DNA from: Perilla frutescens
Taxonomy: Eukaryota > Streptophyta > Magnoliopsida > Lamiales > Lamiaceae
DNA length: 64,000 bases
Direction: 5' to 3'
Assembly: GCA_026008535.1 (NCBI GenBank)
Contig: BRKX01000014.1
Span: 49,525,006-49,589,005 of the forward strand
Notes under the pieces: model-generated
Databases searched by the model: none
Seen by the model: only the letters and a program-made list of their open reading frames with translations
What the model was told of the DNA's origin: nothing
Shown: positions 45,560-59,000 of the stretch, piece by piece
Layout of the letters: the number at the start of each line of letters is the position of its first letter
Position numbering within the stretch: the stretch's first letter is position 1
Translations under genes and position numbers: made by a program

Positions 45560-48472
45560 ATGAATACTCTTAGTGCTGTCCCTTTTAATGGGAGTGGTGA
45601 TTTTGGAGATTGGCAGACTAGGGTTGAATGTATTTTGACCAAAGAAAATCTGTGGGATGCTATTTCTGATAGAATTGATGAGCATGAACCTGATAAAAAT
45701 CTTGCAAAGTTAAATGCTGGTGCTAGGGCTACAATTCTGTTAAATCTAAGTAGTGCCATTGTGAGGCAAGTTTCTCACCATAGATGTGCTAAGGATTTAT
45801 GGGATGTCCTAACTAACCTGTTTATTGCAAATTCTGAAGAGCATATGTATTCCTTGCAAAGTCAAATTATGTCTTTTCAAATGGACCCTTCTAAAGATGT
45901 TGACACTAATATGCATGATTTCACCAAACTGTTAAAAGATGTAAAACTTGCTGGAAATGATAAAATTGAAGCTTATGCTCCTCAAATCTTGCTTGGTGCT
46001 ATTCCAGAATTATATGCTGAAGTTAAATCTGCATTAAAGTATGGTGGGTGCAAACTCACTTGTGATATGATTGTGTCTGGGTTAAAGGCTAAAGAAAATG
46101 AAATCAAGAAAATAAACTCCAAGCCTGTGCAAAATGAAATCTTGTATGTTAATAAAAATTTTAAAAATAGGCCCTATATTGATTTCAGCCCAGAAAACCC
46201 TAGTGTATTGAATGCAGAACAGCATAAAAGAGAATCTAATCTTGAGGAAAGACATAGGAGGGAATGCAGAATAGAAAAATCCAACAACCTTTTTCAGCCC
46301 TCTTGTGATAACAGTTTTTTCCCTCAAAATTCTCAAAGGCAAAACCCTTACAATCCCAGAAACCAATCTCTCAGACCTTCTGCCCAAAATTATCAATCCC
46401 AAGACCAAAAGTCAAAGAAAGTATGTTGGAACTGTGGGAAACCTGGACATTTCTCAAATAGGTGTAAGCAACCTAAGAGGGGTAGAGGTTTTGGGAATAA
46501 TCATGCTAATCTCACCATGCAATTTAACCAAGAATGTTTTGAGTATGATAATAATGAGCTTGATTATGAAAGAGGAGAAATATATATGGTTCACACCACT
46601 TCTGATTTTCAATTCATAAACTTGTCAAATGCTGCGTCAATGTCTATGCTTGAAACTGAATGGTTAATAGATTCTGGGTGCACCTTTCATGTCACTCCAC
46701 ACAAGCACATTTTCTCAAGTCTTAATCTATCTAAGTGTGGATCTGTTGCATTGGCAGATGGCCAACATTGTGATATTGAAGGAAAAGGTGATATTTGCCT
46801 AAAATTTGAAAATGAAAGCATGATTTGCCTGCAGAATGTGAGATATGTGCCAAAATTGAAGTTCAATTTATTATCTGTCTCAAAGTTGGCTGATCAACTG
46901 CTTTATGGTTCTGTTAATCAAAAGAGTTTCAGTTTTGATATGAACTCTGTGCACTATTTTGATGCTCCCAGAAAAGGAGATTTATACTCTGTGATTGCTA
47001 AACATGTGCCTATCTTAACTGCTAATGTGGTAAAATCTGATAAAACTCATCTATGGCATGCAAGATTAGGTCACATGAGTAACAGGGGTTTAGAAATCTT
47101 AAGCAAAGCTGGAGCTTTCAAAAATGACAAAATCTCATCTGTGCCATTCTGTGAACCTTGCTTATTGGGAAAACAACACAAATCCCCCTTCCCTTTGCCT
47201 GCTGCATATCCTAAAATGAAATTGAGTTCTCATATTCTAGAATACTTGCATGCAGATGTATGGGGACCTTCAAAGGTTCCAACCCATGGTGGTAACATGT
47301 TCTTCTTATCTATTATTGATGACTTTTCAAGAAAAACATGGGTTTTTTTAATGAAAAACAAGTCAGATGTTTTTATGAAATTTTCAAAATGGGTTGCTGA
47401 AATACAAAATCAAACCAATATGAAAATTAAGTGCTTAAGAACAGATAACGGTTTGGAATTTTGTAACCATGCTATGGATAGCTTCTGTAGTGAAATGGGA
47501 GTTAAAAGACATAAATTTGTTCCCTACAACCCCCAGCAGAATGGGGTTGCAGAGAGGATGAATAGAACCCTCCTGGAAAGAGTTAGGAGCCTGCTTGCAG
47601 GCTCTGGGCTTGATAAACCATTATGGGGGGAAGCCCTTATGACTGCATGTTACCTCATAAACAGATCCCCCTCTGTCCCTTTACTAGGTGATCAACCTGA
47701 GTCTGTATTCCATAACAAGCCTATCTGCCTAGATAATTTAAAAGTATTTGGTTGTTTTGCCTATGTACACCAAAGATTAAGTAAAATTGAACCTAGGGCT
47801 AGAAAATGCATCTTTCTGGGCTATCCTGAAGGGGTAAAAGGTTATAGATTATGGGATAGAACCCTGCCTGGGTTCAAAACTTGTATTAGCAGAGATGTAA
47901 CTTTCAATGAAAATGATTTTCCATGCTTAATAAAATCCTCACCCTCTGTTGCTCCTTGTGAGGTGGAGAAACCTGCTGAAGTTCCCTTCATCCCTGATCT
48001 GTCTAAGGTGGAACCACATTTTGTTGAGCATGTTTTACATGATAATGTGAACAACCAAGAAGTTTTTAATGCTGATGATTCTGCCTCAAATGCTTCTGAT
48101 CATGTGAATGTCTCTGAATCCTCTGAGTCTCTTAATGAACATAATCCTGATCATAATTCTGAACATAATTCTGAGCAAATCAACTTGGATAATTATGTGC
48201 TGTCAAGAGATAGAGTAAGAAGGGAAATTAAAGCCCCTTCCAGGTATAATGGCTGCAATTTATCTTTTTATGCCTTTAATGTGTTTAATAACCTTGATTC
48301 TGCTGAACCTAAAACCTACAAAGCTGTTGTTACATGTCCAGAATCTAAAAAATGGGTTGAAGCCATGAAATGTGAAATGAAATCTTTGTATGATAATGAA
48401 ACTTGGACCCTAGTTAAGAAACCTGATGACTGTTCAGTTGTAGAATGTAAGTGGTTGTTTAAAGTAAATTAA
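45560..48472 (+). pseudogene. Copia 2 gag-pol, gag to start of RT
   Basis: Long open frame starting MNTLSAVPFNGSGDFGDWQT (an in-frame ATG also lies at 45536). Gag of the UBN2 type, zinc knuckle CWNCGKPGHFSNRC near 46424, protease WLIDSGCTFHVTPH near 46660, pre-integrase LWHARLGHMSNRGLEILSKA near 47050. Integrase core with HADVWGPSKVP, IIDDFSRKTWVF, RTDNGLEFCNH and PYNPQQNGVAERMNRTLLER. RT onset reads WVEAMKCEMKSLYDNETWTL. It stops at 48470 after CKWLFKVN, where a frameshift separates it from the rest of RT. This is the best-preserved polyprotein block of the two copia elements, but not functional as read. Confidence 0.88.
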
Positions 48473-48476
48473 TAAT

Positions 48477-49042
48477 GTGAGATATAAAGCTAGCCTGGTA
48501 GCAAAGGGATTCACTCAAAAGGAAGGAGTTGACTATAATGAAATCTTTGCTCCTGTTGTTAAGTTCACCACTGTAAGAATCATGCTTGCTTTAACTGCTC
48601 ACTTTAATTGGGAACTTAAACAAATGGATGTAACTACAACTTTCTTACATGGAGAACTTGAAAACAACATATATATGCAACAACCTGAAGGATTTATTGA
48701 TAATAACTGCCCTGATCATGTTTGCTTATTGAAAAAATCCTTGTATGGTTTGAAACAGTCCCCTAGGCAGTGGAACATTAAATTTGATAACTGCATGAAA
48801 AGTATGGGCTTCTCTAGAAGCAAATTTGACCACTTCCTGTACTATATGTTATCACCTGTGCCTTTTTTCTTGTTACTATATGTTGATGATATGCTTCTGA
48901 TAAGTCCCTGCTTGATGACTGTGAAGACTGTCCAAACTAATCTCTGTGCCCACTTCAATATGAAAGACTTGGGAAATGCAAAGAAGATTTTAGGTATGAA
49001 CATTGATAGGGATAGAAATAAGCACTCTTTACTACTACATTC
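48477..49042 (+). pseudogene. Copia 2 reverse transcriptase, frameshifted and truncated
   Basis: Second frame continuing the RT: YKASLVAKGFTQKEGVDYNE, FAPVVKFTTVRIML, MDVTTTFLHGELENNIYM (TTF where AF is usual), SLYGLKQSPRQWN, catalytic YVDDMLLIS, and HFNMKDLGNAKKILGM. Copia similarity ends near 49042 after KHSLLLH. The remaining codons of this open frame to 49244 come from NLR-B flanking DNA and are not coding. Confidence 0.88.
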
Positions 49043-49891
49043 ATCCAAACAAATCATACATAAAAGCGATAGAAAAAATAGTAAAACTCCAAGAAATCAA
49101 GCCCTTGCTGCTTCCTTTTCTGCATATCTCCTACATGAGAATAACAATAATTTATTCAATATTTATAATGAGCATTTTTACCAATACTTGGGTGCATTAC
49201 TATTCAATTTTTTACTGAGAGGTTTTGCAACAAAACCTTTTTAAATAAACATAATCAATTTATTAACTTTCGAAGGACAATATGGTAGAGAGCACAATAT
49301 TTAATTTGTTATTTACATGCAGTGCAAAGCTCATTGAGAGATGTTGATAGTAATTAGTGCTGATCATATAATATATAATATATATTGCTGGTGTTGATCA
49401 TATAATATAAAACTGCAAAATGTGAAGAAAATATAATACATAATCAAATAAAGGAAAAGGCTTACCACTTGAAATATAATGGTTGAAGAATTAAGAATTT
49501 AGTTCCTCTTCTTCTGTTTCTTAGACCTCTGCACCACCTTCTTTCTCCTCTTGTTGTTTTTTCTGATTACAATATTTATTAATGTGATGAAAATGGATAT
49601 GATGAGTGAGGATCGGACAAAACATAATTGTATGCATCAAATATGTTATATCTCAAGATTTACTAAGAAAGTTGCAGACACAATTAATTAATACTTCCTT
49701 GACTCCAACCGATTTGAAATCTGTAACAACTTCTCATCTCCTTAATAATCTAATCGCAATTATGATAAATTAATGAAAATCTCAAGATTTTCTAACACAC
49801 ACCATCTGTTTGGAGCCATGGAAGATGAACATGCAAGTAGACACATTTAATTGAGTGGATTAATTTAGAATGTTAGTTTGTTCTTAATTAC
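49043..49891 (-). other. 3' flank of NLR-B
   Basis: Collinear with 24977-25936 beside NLR-A. The acidic frame seen there (minus strand, 49500-49565) is cut by a TAA in this copy. Confidence 0.5.
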
Positions 49892-52800
49892 CTCAAAATG
49901 TCGTTGCACTGCGCCATTCAAATCCTTCAAGCCACCAATCTTTTTCCAGTTTATTCTGACAACTTCCAATTTTGGTGTAGTTAGAAGTCCCAAAGTGAAA
50001 TGTTTCATATCAGGGCACTCAGAAATATTCACTTCCCTCAATGAAGGGAACTCAACATCAAATTCCCATTCGCAAAAGCTCACCAATTTGCGTAATCTAT
50101 CCAACTCAAGCTTCTGCAATTTCGGAAATAAACTCCTTTGAGCTGCAGCAGTGATCACCACTTTCTCCTCCTCTTTCTCTTTCTCTTCCTCGTCTTCAAT
50201 CACTTGTACCATCTCATCACATCGACCTATACTTAGTTCTCTGAGGCTGACTAGATTTTCAGCGGTTGAAGATGTAAATAAACTCGTACTGCCCTTATAC
50301 CGCCAGATTACCAACACTTCAAATCTTTTAAAGAGGGACACGTGAATAGTTTTATAACAATACAGTGGATTTTCATTCGATACGATTTTTAATTGCTTCA
50401 GGCTGTGGAATGAAACCTGCAATTCAAATGACCTACTTAGTAACTTAATAATAAATTAAAATATAATGGACAAAGAAAGAAAAGGTTGGTGACTCATGAT
50501 TTACATCAAGACAATTATTGAGGTCTGTTTTGAAATCTTCGAGATTTGGTGCAACCAGGAATCCCAATGTGAAATATTTCATATTCGGGCACTCTTGAAT
50601 TTCCACTTTCCTCAATGAAGGCAACTCGACATCATATTTCCATTCGTAAAAGCTCACCAATTTGGGTAAATGATACAAATGAAGCTCCTGCAATTTAGGA
50701 AAGAGAAGAGTGGTCCTTTGACCACCACTCGCGGCTTTCTCCTCCTCATCATCTTTAATCACTTGGACTAGTTCATCACAATAACTTATTCTTAATGCTC
50801 TGAGACTGACAAGATTTGCAGCAATTGAAGACGTAAATAAACTCATTATAATGCCTTCACACCGAAAGATAGCTAACTTTTCCAATCCAATAAAGAGGGA
50901 TGCATCAATTTTATGACCACATGAGAATGGATTCCGAGGGGTTCTTAATTCCTTGAGGTTTCCGAATGACACCTGCAATTCAAATAATCTGCTCACTACC
51001 TTCCAGCTAACTGAATCATAATATATCCAAATTTAATGAAACAAAAATGTTTCAATTATTCCTCCTATCCATTTCTCTGTGATAAAAAAAAATCTCAAAA
51101 TGTCCAATTCTTTATTCTGTTTGTAAAAAGGACTTCAATGAACCAACTAAATTAATTCAAATGCTTAAGAGTTAAAAACTGATATAAAATATGGTATAAA
51201 AAATCATTAATTAGAAAAATTACATATATATATATATATATATAGGGGTGAGTTACAGTGACGGAACTGGGGGCCTGTGAGAGCCTTCGCCCCCAATGAA
51301 AAAATAAAATTAAATAAAAATTACATGCAAAATTTTCTAAAAAGAAAATAAAAAAGTAGTGTATAGGATTATTAGTGAATAACAATTTGGCCCGCAATGA
51401 AAAATTTCTACTTTTGCCTTGGTGAGTTATAATGTTTACTAGTTTTTGGTGTTAGAACTAAGACCAGAGACGGACCTACATATGGCCCAAGGAAGGCACC
51501 GAGCCCCAAAATTGAGTCCACTAATTCTATATTTATATTATAAAATCTTGATGGTTAAATTCAGTTTATATATGCATAATATATATATATATATATTATT
51601 TTTAATTTTTTAATATTAACAACGGGGCCTCCTAACCAAAATATTTTATGTGTATTTATGTTATATATAAATGACTAACTTAATGTATCATATCAATGAA
51701 TAAAAACAAATTCAAACTAATTTTAATACATAGAACATGATCGACGAAACTAAGTAAAAAAATAAGTAAATCCTAAAGCAATGAGAATCCAGAATAAAAA
51801 AAATACACATATATATATAGAAATAAATAAATTAAAAATTTATTTCATTATCCTTAGTTATATTGAGTGACATTTTATGGATTATTATATACTGCAAATA
51901 TAATTATTGATAATGAATTAAAATGTAAATTTAGTAAAATTATAAATGTGGTACCTGGCAAAAGAGATGCAAAGAATGACCATCATCAATGTCTGCATTG
52001 CTGCTGCCTCCCGACTTGTTCTCATTACTACTTGAAACAATACTTGTCATTTTTGGGCATTTCCAAATAGACATTTCCGTGAGTAGAGGGAATTCAATGC
52101 CTTCAATTCCTTGACAGAAAGTTGTGAGATTTGGCAGAAGAGATAACTCAACCTTGTTCAGTTTTGGGAACACTTTTGTTATTGTGGATTCGCTATTGTT
52201 TATATTTTGGTCTTCTTCTCCATTCCACAAAAACACTTGTTCCATCATCTCACAATTCTGAATCTCTAGAACTTCGAGCTGTGGAAGGCAATCCTTTCCT
52301 GCAATTGACAACTGTCCTACATTGCGTAGGCTGTCACAATCCCAGATTTCTATGGAAGAAAGGTTGCTAAACACTGGACCACTACTGCTCTTCCAGAATT
52401 GCTTTAGTGCTGGCAAGTCTTGAAGTGATAGTTCTTTGAGATTCTGGAAAGAATCCGATGAAATAGGACCATCCAATATCTCTTCTAATTCCGGAAGAGA
52501 GAAAAGATCCAGAGACTCCATGTGCGGAAACACAGTGGCACCACCATATCTCCCATCATTACGCATTATTAATGATGTTCTCCCAATATTCTTCATAGTC
52601 TCACACTCACGCAAATTCAACCACCTTATGTTTTCACTTTTTGCCAAGTCCACATTATTTTCAACATTTCCCTTTAAGTGTAGATATTCGGTATCTCTTA
52701 TAAGCTGCATCCCAATGCATTCTCCTACACAAGTTCCGCCCTCCCACTCTAGACTCATTTTTTTGTCACACGGATAGGAATCGAATTCATCTGGCAAAGA

Positions 52801-54888
52801 AGAAGATGAAGGAATTATGATGCAAAATCTCTCCAAGTTCGATGAAAAGCGCATCTTTTCCGCAACTAATGCAGCATCCTCTATCTCAATCTCCAAGAAC
52901 CTCAAATTAATCAACGACTCCAGCTCTCTTAACTCTGCATTCTCTCTTTCTTTGCTATCCGATGCTTCCCATTTCTTGAAGCTTTCCAACATCTTCAACT
53001 CCTCCAACCCAACTAGACTTGATATGATTCCTGGACCTATACTTTGAAGACCTTCACACCATGTAAGATCTAACAATTTCAGGTGATTTAATCCCTTTAT
53101 CTCCTGTGGTAACTCTTTAATCGAATAACAATCACAACAAATGAGAATCTCAAGATTTACCAATTCCCCAACAACTGATAATGTCTCCAATTTCTCACAT
53201 GAATATAACATCAAAGAGTTGAGATTTTTTAGTGACGGTGTTGCATGTGGAAGTGACGTGAATGAGTAATTCTCAATGCACAACAGGTGGAGATCTTTAA
53301 TCCCAACAAAGGATTTGTCGAATTTGATTTCTTCCTCTAGTTCTGAATTACGAGTCAAGAAGAGAAGACGCAAGTTTGTAGGAAGCTTAGTTCTTCGTCC
53401 GCCTTGCTCAAAAGAAGAGGAAAGCCAAGTGCAATCATATCCTTCTTGTTTAGCAATAAATATGCAAACATCACGAACTACATCATGCATTAGAACCCAA
53501 TCTTCTTCGTCGCTATCTAATAGCAAAGATCGATTTTTAAGCATCTTAGTCAATGTGCGCATCCAATCCCTTGCTTCTTCCATGCCTCCTTCAAATACAC
53601 CTAACCCCATACAGAAATAAGTCAACTTCTCTAGATGAATATAAACATGTTCACCAAACAAACAACAAAGCAAGAATACGGATTTGGCTTCCTCAGAGTC
53701 CAACTTATCATAACTTACTTTTAGGGGATTATAAACTTCTTTAATAAAATCTGGGATATTAGTTGGATTAGCTTTTCTCAATTGCCGTATTGCATCTTTC
53801 CAAATACCCTTATTCGTCTCATCTTTTAGGGCCGCACCAACAGTTGTAAGGGCGATCGGCAATCCTTTGCACTCTTCTACCACTTCTTTAGCCATAGAAT
53901 TCAACTGAGTATCATCAACACATGTGCCAGCTCTCCCTTTAAAGAGAAGCCATGCATCTTCTTCAGATAAGAGTTCCATTCCAAAAACCTTAACATCCAT
54001 TGCACTCAAAACATGACGATTTCGGGATGTTAAAAGGATTGTGCAACCTTTGCAGCCACGTGGTATTCCTATATCTTCTACGTTGAGGCTTTCCCAAATA
54101 TCATCCAAGACTAGGAGAATTCTCTTTGTGCCTTCAGTTAGTCTTGCATGTAACATTTGTACTCTATTAGCCATCGAAGCTTCCTCTTTGAGGTTCTTCA
54201 AACCCAATGGTCCACCAATCTCAAGCTGAATTTTGAACTTGTCTACTGGTTGGCTAACCACTGCCATCACAACTTCTTCAAATACATGCTCCTTCAATGC
54301 CCTGTTCATGATCATTTTGGCCATGGTAGTCTTTCCTAGACCTCCCATCCCACATATCCCTATCATATTCATCTCTCCTTCTCTCAAACTTGTCATGATG
54401 TCTTCTTCAGTTTGTTTTCTCGACTGGAATTCGTACGTTGTTCCTAACAGAACTGCTTGGGCTGCTGCTTGAGGTCGTGGGTGGGATATAACATCAAACT
54501 TGCACTGGCCTCGTAGCTCTTTCATACGATCAGTTGCTTTCTTAGCTCTCTTGCTAAGACAAAAACGATCTCTAAGCTTGAAACAACCACTTCCTACATT
54601 TGTAGCTTCAGTCGAAATTTTATTCATTTCGTCCATGATTTCCTTAGAATCTGTTAACCAAGTGTCAACTTCAGGGACAATAACTTGTACATTATCTCTT
54701 TCACTATCAACTCTCCCCTGTAATCCTTTTGTTGCATCATCGAGTGCTCGGGCCTCATCTCTGAGAGTAGCGATGTTGGAAGTGAAGCAACAGAGATAAT
54801 TGAATTGACGCATGATTGTTGCACCAACCCATTTCACTCCATCTTCTATAACTGGTCTAAGAATTTCTGCAGCAATATTTTCTGCCAT
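49892..54888 (-). CDS. NLR-B: CC-NB-ARC-LRR immune receptor
   Basis: Paralogue of NLR-A with the same structure. Exons inferred at 54888-51955 (978 codons, donor CAG|GTACC), 50972-50505 (156) and 50416-49892 (175), all phase 0. Coiled coil about 1-135; P-loop GMGGLGKTT 180-188; kinase-2 LLVLDDIW 258-265 with the conserved tryptophan; ILLTSRNRHVL; GLPIALTTVG; LMHDVVRD; then LRRs. It keeps a 29-residue LRR (FWKSSSGPVFSNLSS onward, 52315-52401) that NLR-A and NLR-C lack, and does not have their 33-bp exon 3 duplication. Intron 1 is longer by about 420 bp because of a repeat insertion at 51244-51666. Frames are open throughout, so likely functional. Its 3' flank abuts truncated copia 2. Confidence 0.93.
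51244..51666. mobile_element. Unidentified repeat insertion in NLR-B intron 1
   Basis: Breaks the otherwise collinear intron shared with NLR-A. Contains ACAGTGACGGAACTGGGGGC near 51255 and AGAGACGGACCTACATATGG near 51473, phrases typical of ends of dispersed plant repeats, plus TA-rich tracts. No coding capacity; boundaries approximate. Confidence 0.45.
54330..54351 (-). promoter_or_regulatory. Possible miR482/2118 target site in the NLR-B P-loop
   Basis: Identical 22 bases to the site in NLR-A although surrounding coding sequence differs. Assignment is by resemblance to the miRNA family only. Confidence 0.5.
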
Positions 54889-55711
54889 TTCTGTCTCACC
54901 CTAATGCTGGTCCTAACATCAATCAAGGAACGGTTAGAGAAGTTTGGCTTTGTGGGAAATACGACTCAGAACTCTAATATGCGATTTAGTGAATTCATCA
55001 AAGCTAGTACTTAACAATTTCATTTCTAACAATATATCATCATAAGATATGAAAAATTAAGTTGTTTATGAAATCTGCTTTTTACATACAGTAAATAAAA
55101 AAACAAAATGTTCTTCACTAAAATCGAAGTTGGAGAAACAACTATTTAGCCCAACCATTATTATTTAATAGTTTTCTGCACAATGTCGACCCAAAGGTGG
55201 AATGTGGAATATATTCCAAAATAAACAGGGGACGAAAGTGAGTCTTGTGTTTCCAACTGTTTAGCATAATTAACCATATGTACTAAACTCCACTGATTTG
55301 AGCTAATCATTTAATTACAATAACTAATTAACAGCTACAAATTATATATCCTACAAGTGGGAGGAAGGACTAACCTTTTCAATGGCTAATTAAAAATTCA
55401 CAAGCCCAAACAGTAGTATTAATTAAAATCTATTCAATTAAGCCAAGAAATTAAAACAAGTCGATATATATTCTTACCAAATTTATTCAAGTAAGCAAAG
55501 AAACAAGTCGATATATATTCTTACCAAGAATCCGATCGATCTTACAGATTTTCTTGTTGCCAAGTCGAGATATATATATAGATAGGAGCAGACTAGAACT
55601 GATATGATCAAAGTGGAAATTAAAAGAAAGAGAGACGTAAATATCATATATCCTTTTCTCACACATAGTACATACTAGCAGAAGGCAAAGCGGCTATCTC
55701 ACACATAGTAA
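54889..55711 (-). promoter_or_regulatory. Upstream region of NLR-B up to the duplication junction
   Basis: Not similar to the NLR-A upstream region. A local repeat, AAACAAGTCGATATATATTCTTACCAA, occurs near 55455 and 55501. Ends at 55711, where the second copy of the large duplication begins. Confidence 0.4.
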
Positions 55712-56085
55712 TTCTCCTCTTGTTGTTCTTCTAGATTAATTACATTCATTAATGTGAAAATGGATATGATGAGTGAGGATCCGAGAAAACATAATTGCAG
55801 GCATCAAATATATATCTGATATCTCAAGATTTATTAGGAAAGTTGCAGACACAATTAATTAATTAATGAAGATTAAATTAATTCTTCCTTGACTCCAACC
55901 GATTTGAAAGTTTTAACACCTTCTCATCTCCTTAATAATCTAATCGCAATTATGACGAATGAGACTCTCAAGATTTTTCTAACACATACACCATTTTTGG
56001 AGCTGAGCCACGGAAGGTGAAAATGTAAGTAGACACATTTAATTAAGTGAATTAATTTAGAATGTAATTAGGTGTTCTTAGTTAC

Positions 56086-59000
56086 CTCAAATTGTCGTTG
56101 CACCACCCCATTCAAATCCTTCAAGCCACCAAAATCTTCCCGGTTTATTCTGACAACTTCCAAATTTGATTCCCAGTATATTCTGACAACTTCCAAATTT
56201 GGTGTAGTTAGGAGTCCCAAAGTGAAATGCTTCATATTAGGGCAACTCTGAATTTCCACTTCCCTCAATGAAGGAAACTCAACATCACATTTCCATTCGC
56301 AAAAGCTCACCAGTTTTGGTAAAAACCACAACTGAAGCTTCTGCAATTTAGGAAAGAGAAGAGTGGTCCTTTCAGCCGCAGCACTGATCACCAATTTCTC
56401 CTCCTCTTTCGCTTCCTTATCTTCAATCACTTTTACCATCTGATCACAGTAACCTATACTTAGTTCTCTGAGGCTGACTAGATTTTCAGTGGTTGAAGAC
56501 GTAAATAAACTCAAGATGCCCCTACAGAATAAGATTGATAACACTTCCAATCTGTTAAAGAGGGATAGATGAATATTTTGAAAACGATACAATGGTTTTT
56601 TAGTCCATAGGATTGTTAATTGCTTCACGCTGTGGAATGAAACCTGCAATTCAAATGACCTATTTAGTAACTTAATAATAAATTAAAATATAATAACGAA
56701 GAAAGAAAAGGTTGGTGATTCGTGATTTACTTCAAGATAATTATTGAGGACTGAAATATTGAAATCTTCGAGATTTGGTGCAGCCAGCAATCCCAACGTG
56801 AAATATTTCATATTCGGGCACCTCAGAATTTCCACTTTCCTCAATGAAGGCAACTCGACATCACATTTCCATTCGCAAATGCTCACCAATTTGGGTAATC
56901 TACTCAACTGAAGCTCCTGCAATTTAGGAATTAGAAGAGTCCTTTGACCATCCCCACTCACGACTTTGTGATCCTCCTCATCTTTAATCACTTCGACCAA
57001 TTCATCACAGGAACGTATTCTCAATTCTCTGAGATTAACCAAATTTCCAGCAATTGAAAACGTAAATAATCCCATACTGCCCTTAAACCCATCGATTGTT
57101 AACTTTTCCAATCGAATAAAGAGGGATGCATCAATTGTATGACCACATGAGAATGGATTCCGAAGGGTTTGTAATTCCTTGAGGTTTCCGAATGACACCT
57201 GCAATGCAGATAATATGCTCACTACCTTCCAGCTAACATCATAATATATCCAAATTTAATAAAACAAAAATATTTCAATTATTCCACCTATCCATTTCTC
57301 TATAATAAAAAAAATTCTCAAATGTCCAATTTATTAACCTTAATTCTTTATTCAGTTTTTAAAAAGGACTTCAATCAACCCACTAAATTAATTCAAATGC
57401 TTAAGACTTATAAATGATACATAATATGGTATAAAAAATCATTAATTAGAAAAATTACACACACACACACACACAAATATATGTATGGATTTTGTCGTAA
57501 GACAAACTAACTTAACAACTATATGTATCATTTCAATGAATAAAATTAAATTCAAACTAATTTCAATATATAGAACATGATCGAAAAACTGAATTAAAAA
57601 AAAAAAACTAGATCCTAAAGCAATGAGAATCCGGAATAAAGAAAATTACATATATAAATAAATTAATTAATTACAATTTTATTTCATCATCCTTAATTAT
57701 ATTGAGTAACTTTTTCTGGATAATATATTAGTATCTAAATCTCATTCAACTCTAATTTAGGTAGAATCCTTATTTCATAATACTGCCAATATAATTATTG
57801 AGAAATTAATTAAAATGTAAATTTAGTAAAATTATAAATGCGCGCGGTACGTACCTTTTGTGGCTGGCAAAAGAGATGCAAAGAATGATGATCATCAATA
57901 TTGTCTGCATTGTTGCTGCCTCCCGAGTTGTTCTCATTACTTGAAACCAGACTTGTCATTTTTGGGCATTCTAAAATGTACGTTGTCGTGAGTAGAGGGA
58001 ATTCAATGCCTTCAATTCCTTGACAGAAAGTTACGAGATTTGGCAACGAACGTAACTCAACCTTGTTCAGTTTTGGGAACGTTATTGTTTTTGTGGATTC
58101 GCTATTGCTTATATTTTGGTGTTCTTCTTCGTTCCACGAAAACACTTGTTCCATCATCTTACAATCCTGAATCTCTAGAACTTCGAGCTGTGGAAGGCAA
58201 TCATTTCCTGCAATTGACAATTGCTTTAGTGCCGGCAGTTTTTCAAGTGATAATTCCTTGAGATTGAGGAAAGAGTTGGATAAAATTGGACCATCCAATA
58301 TCTGTACTAATTGGGGAAGAGAGAAAAGCTTCAGAAACTCCATGTGCGGAAACACCGTTCCATTATGCATTAATGATGTTCTTCCTATAATATTCTTCAT
58401 AGTCTTACACTTACCCACCTCCAGCCACCTAATGTTCTCACTGTTTGCCAAGTAGTCTACATTATTTGCACCATTTCCAGTTAAATGTAGACATTCTGTA
58501 TCTTTTAGAAGCTGCATCTCAATCCAATCTCCTACACAACTTCCTCCCTTCCACTCTAGACTCATTTTTTTGTTACACGAATAAGAAAAGAATGCATGTG
58601 TCAACAAAGAAGAAGATGGAGGAATTCTGATTTCAAATCTGTCCAAGTTTGATGAAAGGCGCATCTTTTCCACAACTAATGCAGGATCCTCTATCTCAAT
58701 CTCCAAGCACCTCAAATTAATCAACGACTCCAGCTCTCTTATCCCTGCGTTCCCTCTTTTTGTTCTATCTGATGCTTCCCATTTCCTGAAGCTCCCCTTC
58801 ATCTTCAACTCCTCCAACCCGACTAGACTTGATATGATTCCTGGACCTATTCTTTGGAGCCTTTCACACCCCGAAAGATCTAACAATTTCAGGTGATTTA
58901 ATCCCTTTATCTCCTGTGGTAACTCTTTAATCGAACCACAATAACGACAAATGAGAATCTCAAGATTTACCAATTCCCCAACAACTGATAATGTCTCCAA

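Larger units (their letters stand above)
41114..49042 (+). mobile_element. Copia element 2, 3'-truncated, 5' LTR interrupted
   Basis: Ty1/copia retrotransposon with 5' LTR 41114-41681 plus 44558-44793 (TGTTGGAGTTGGCCC...CAACA, about 800 bp without the insert), PBS at 44795, a leader, and gag-pol to about 49042. There it stops inside the RT region, directly against the NLR-B 3' flank at ATCCAAACAAATC. The end of RT, RNase H, polypurine tract and 3' LTR are missing; with them went about 230 bp of NLR-B flank present next to NLR-A. A deletion spanning the element's 3' end explains this. Confidence 0.88.

Noticed and set aside
49043..49244. C-terminal extension of the copia 2 RT frame
   Set aside because: DNA past 49042 is NLR-B flank by similarity to 24977-25180, so the reading is accidental.
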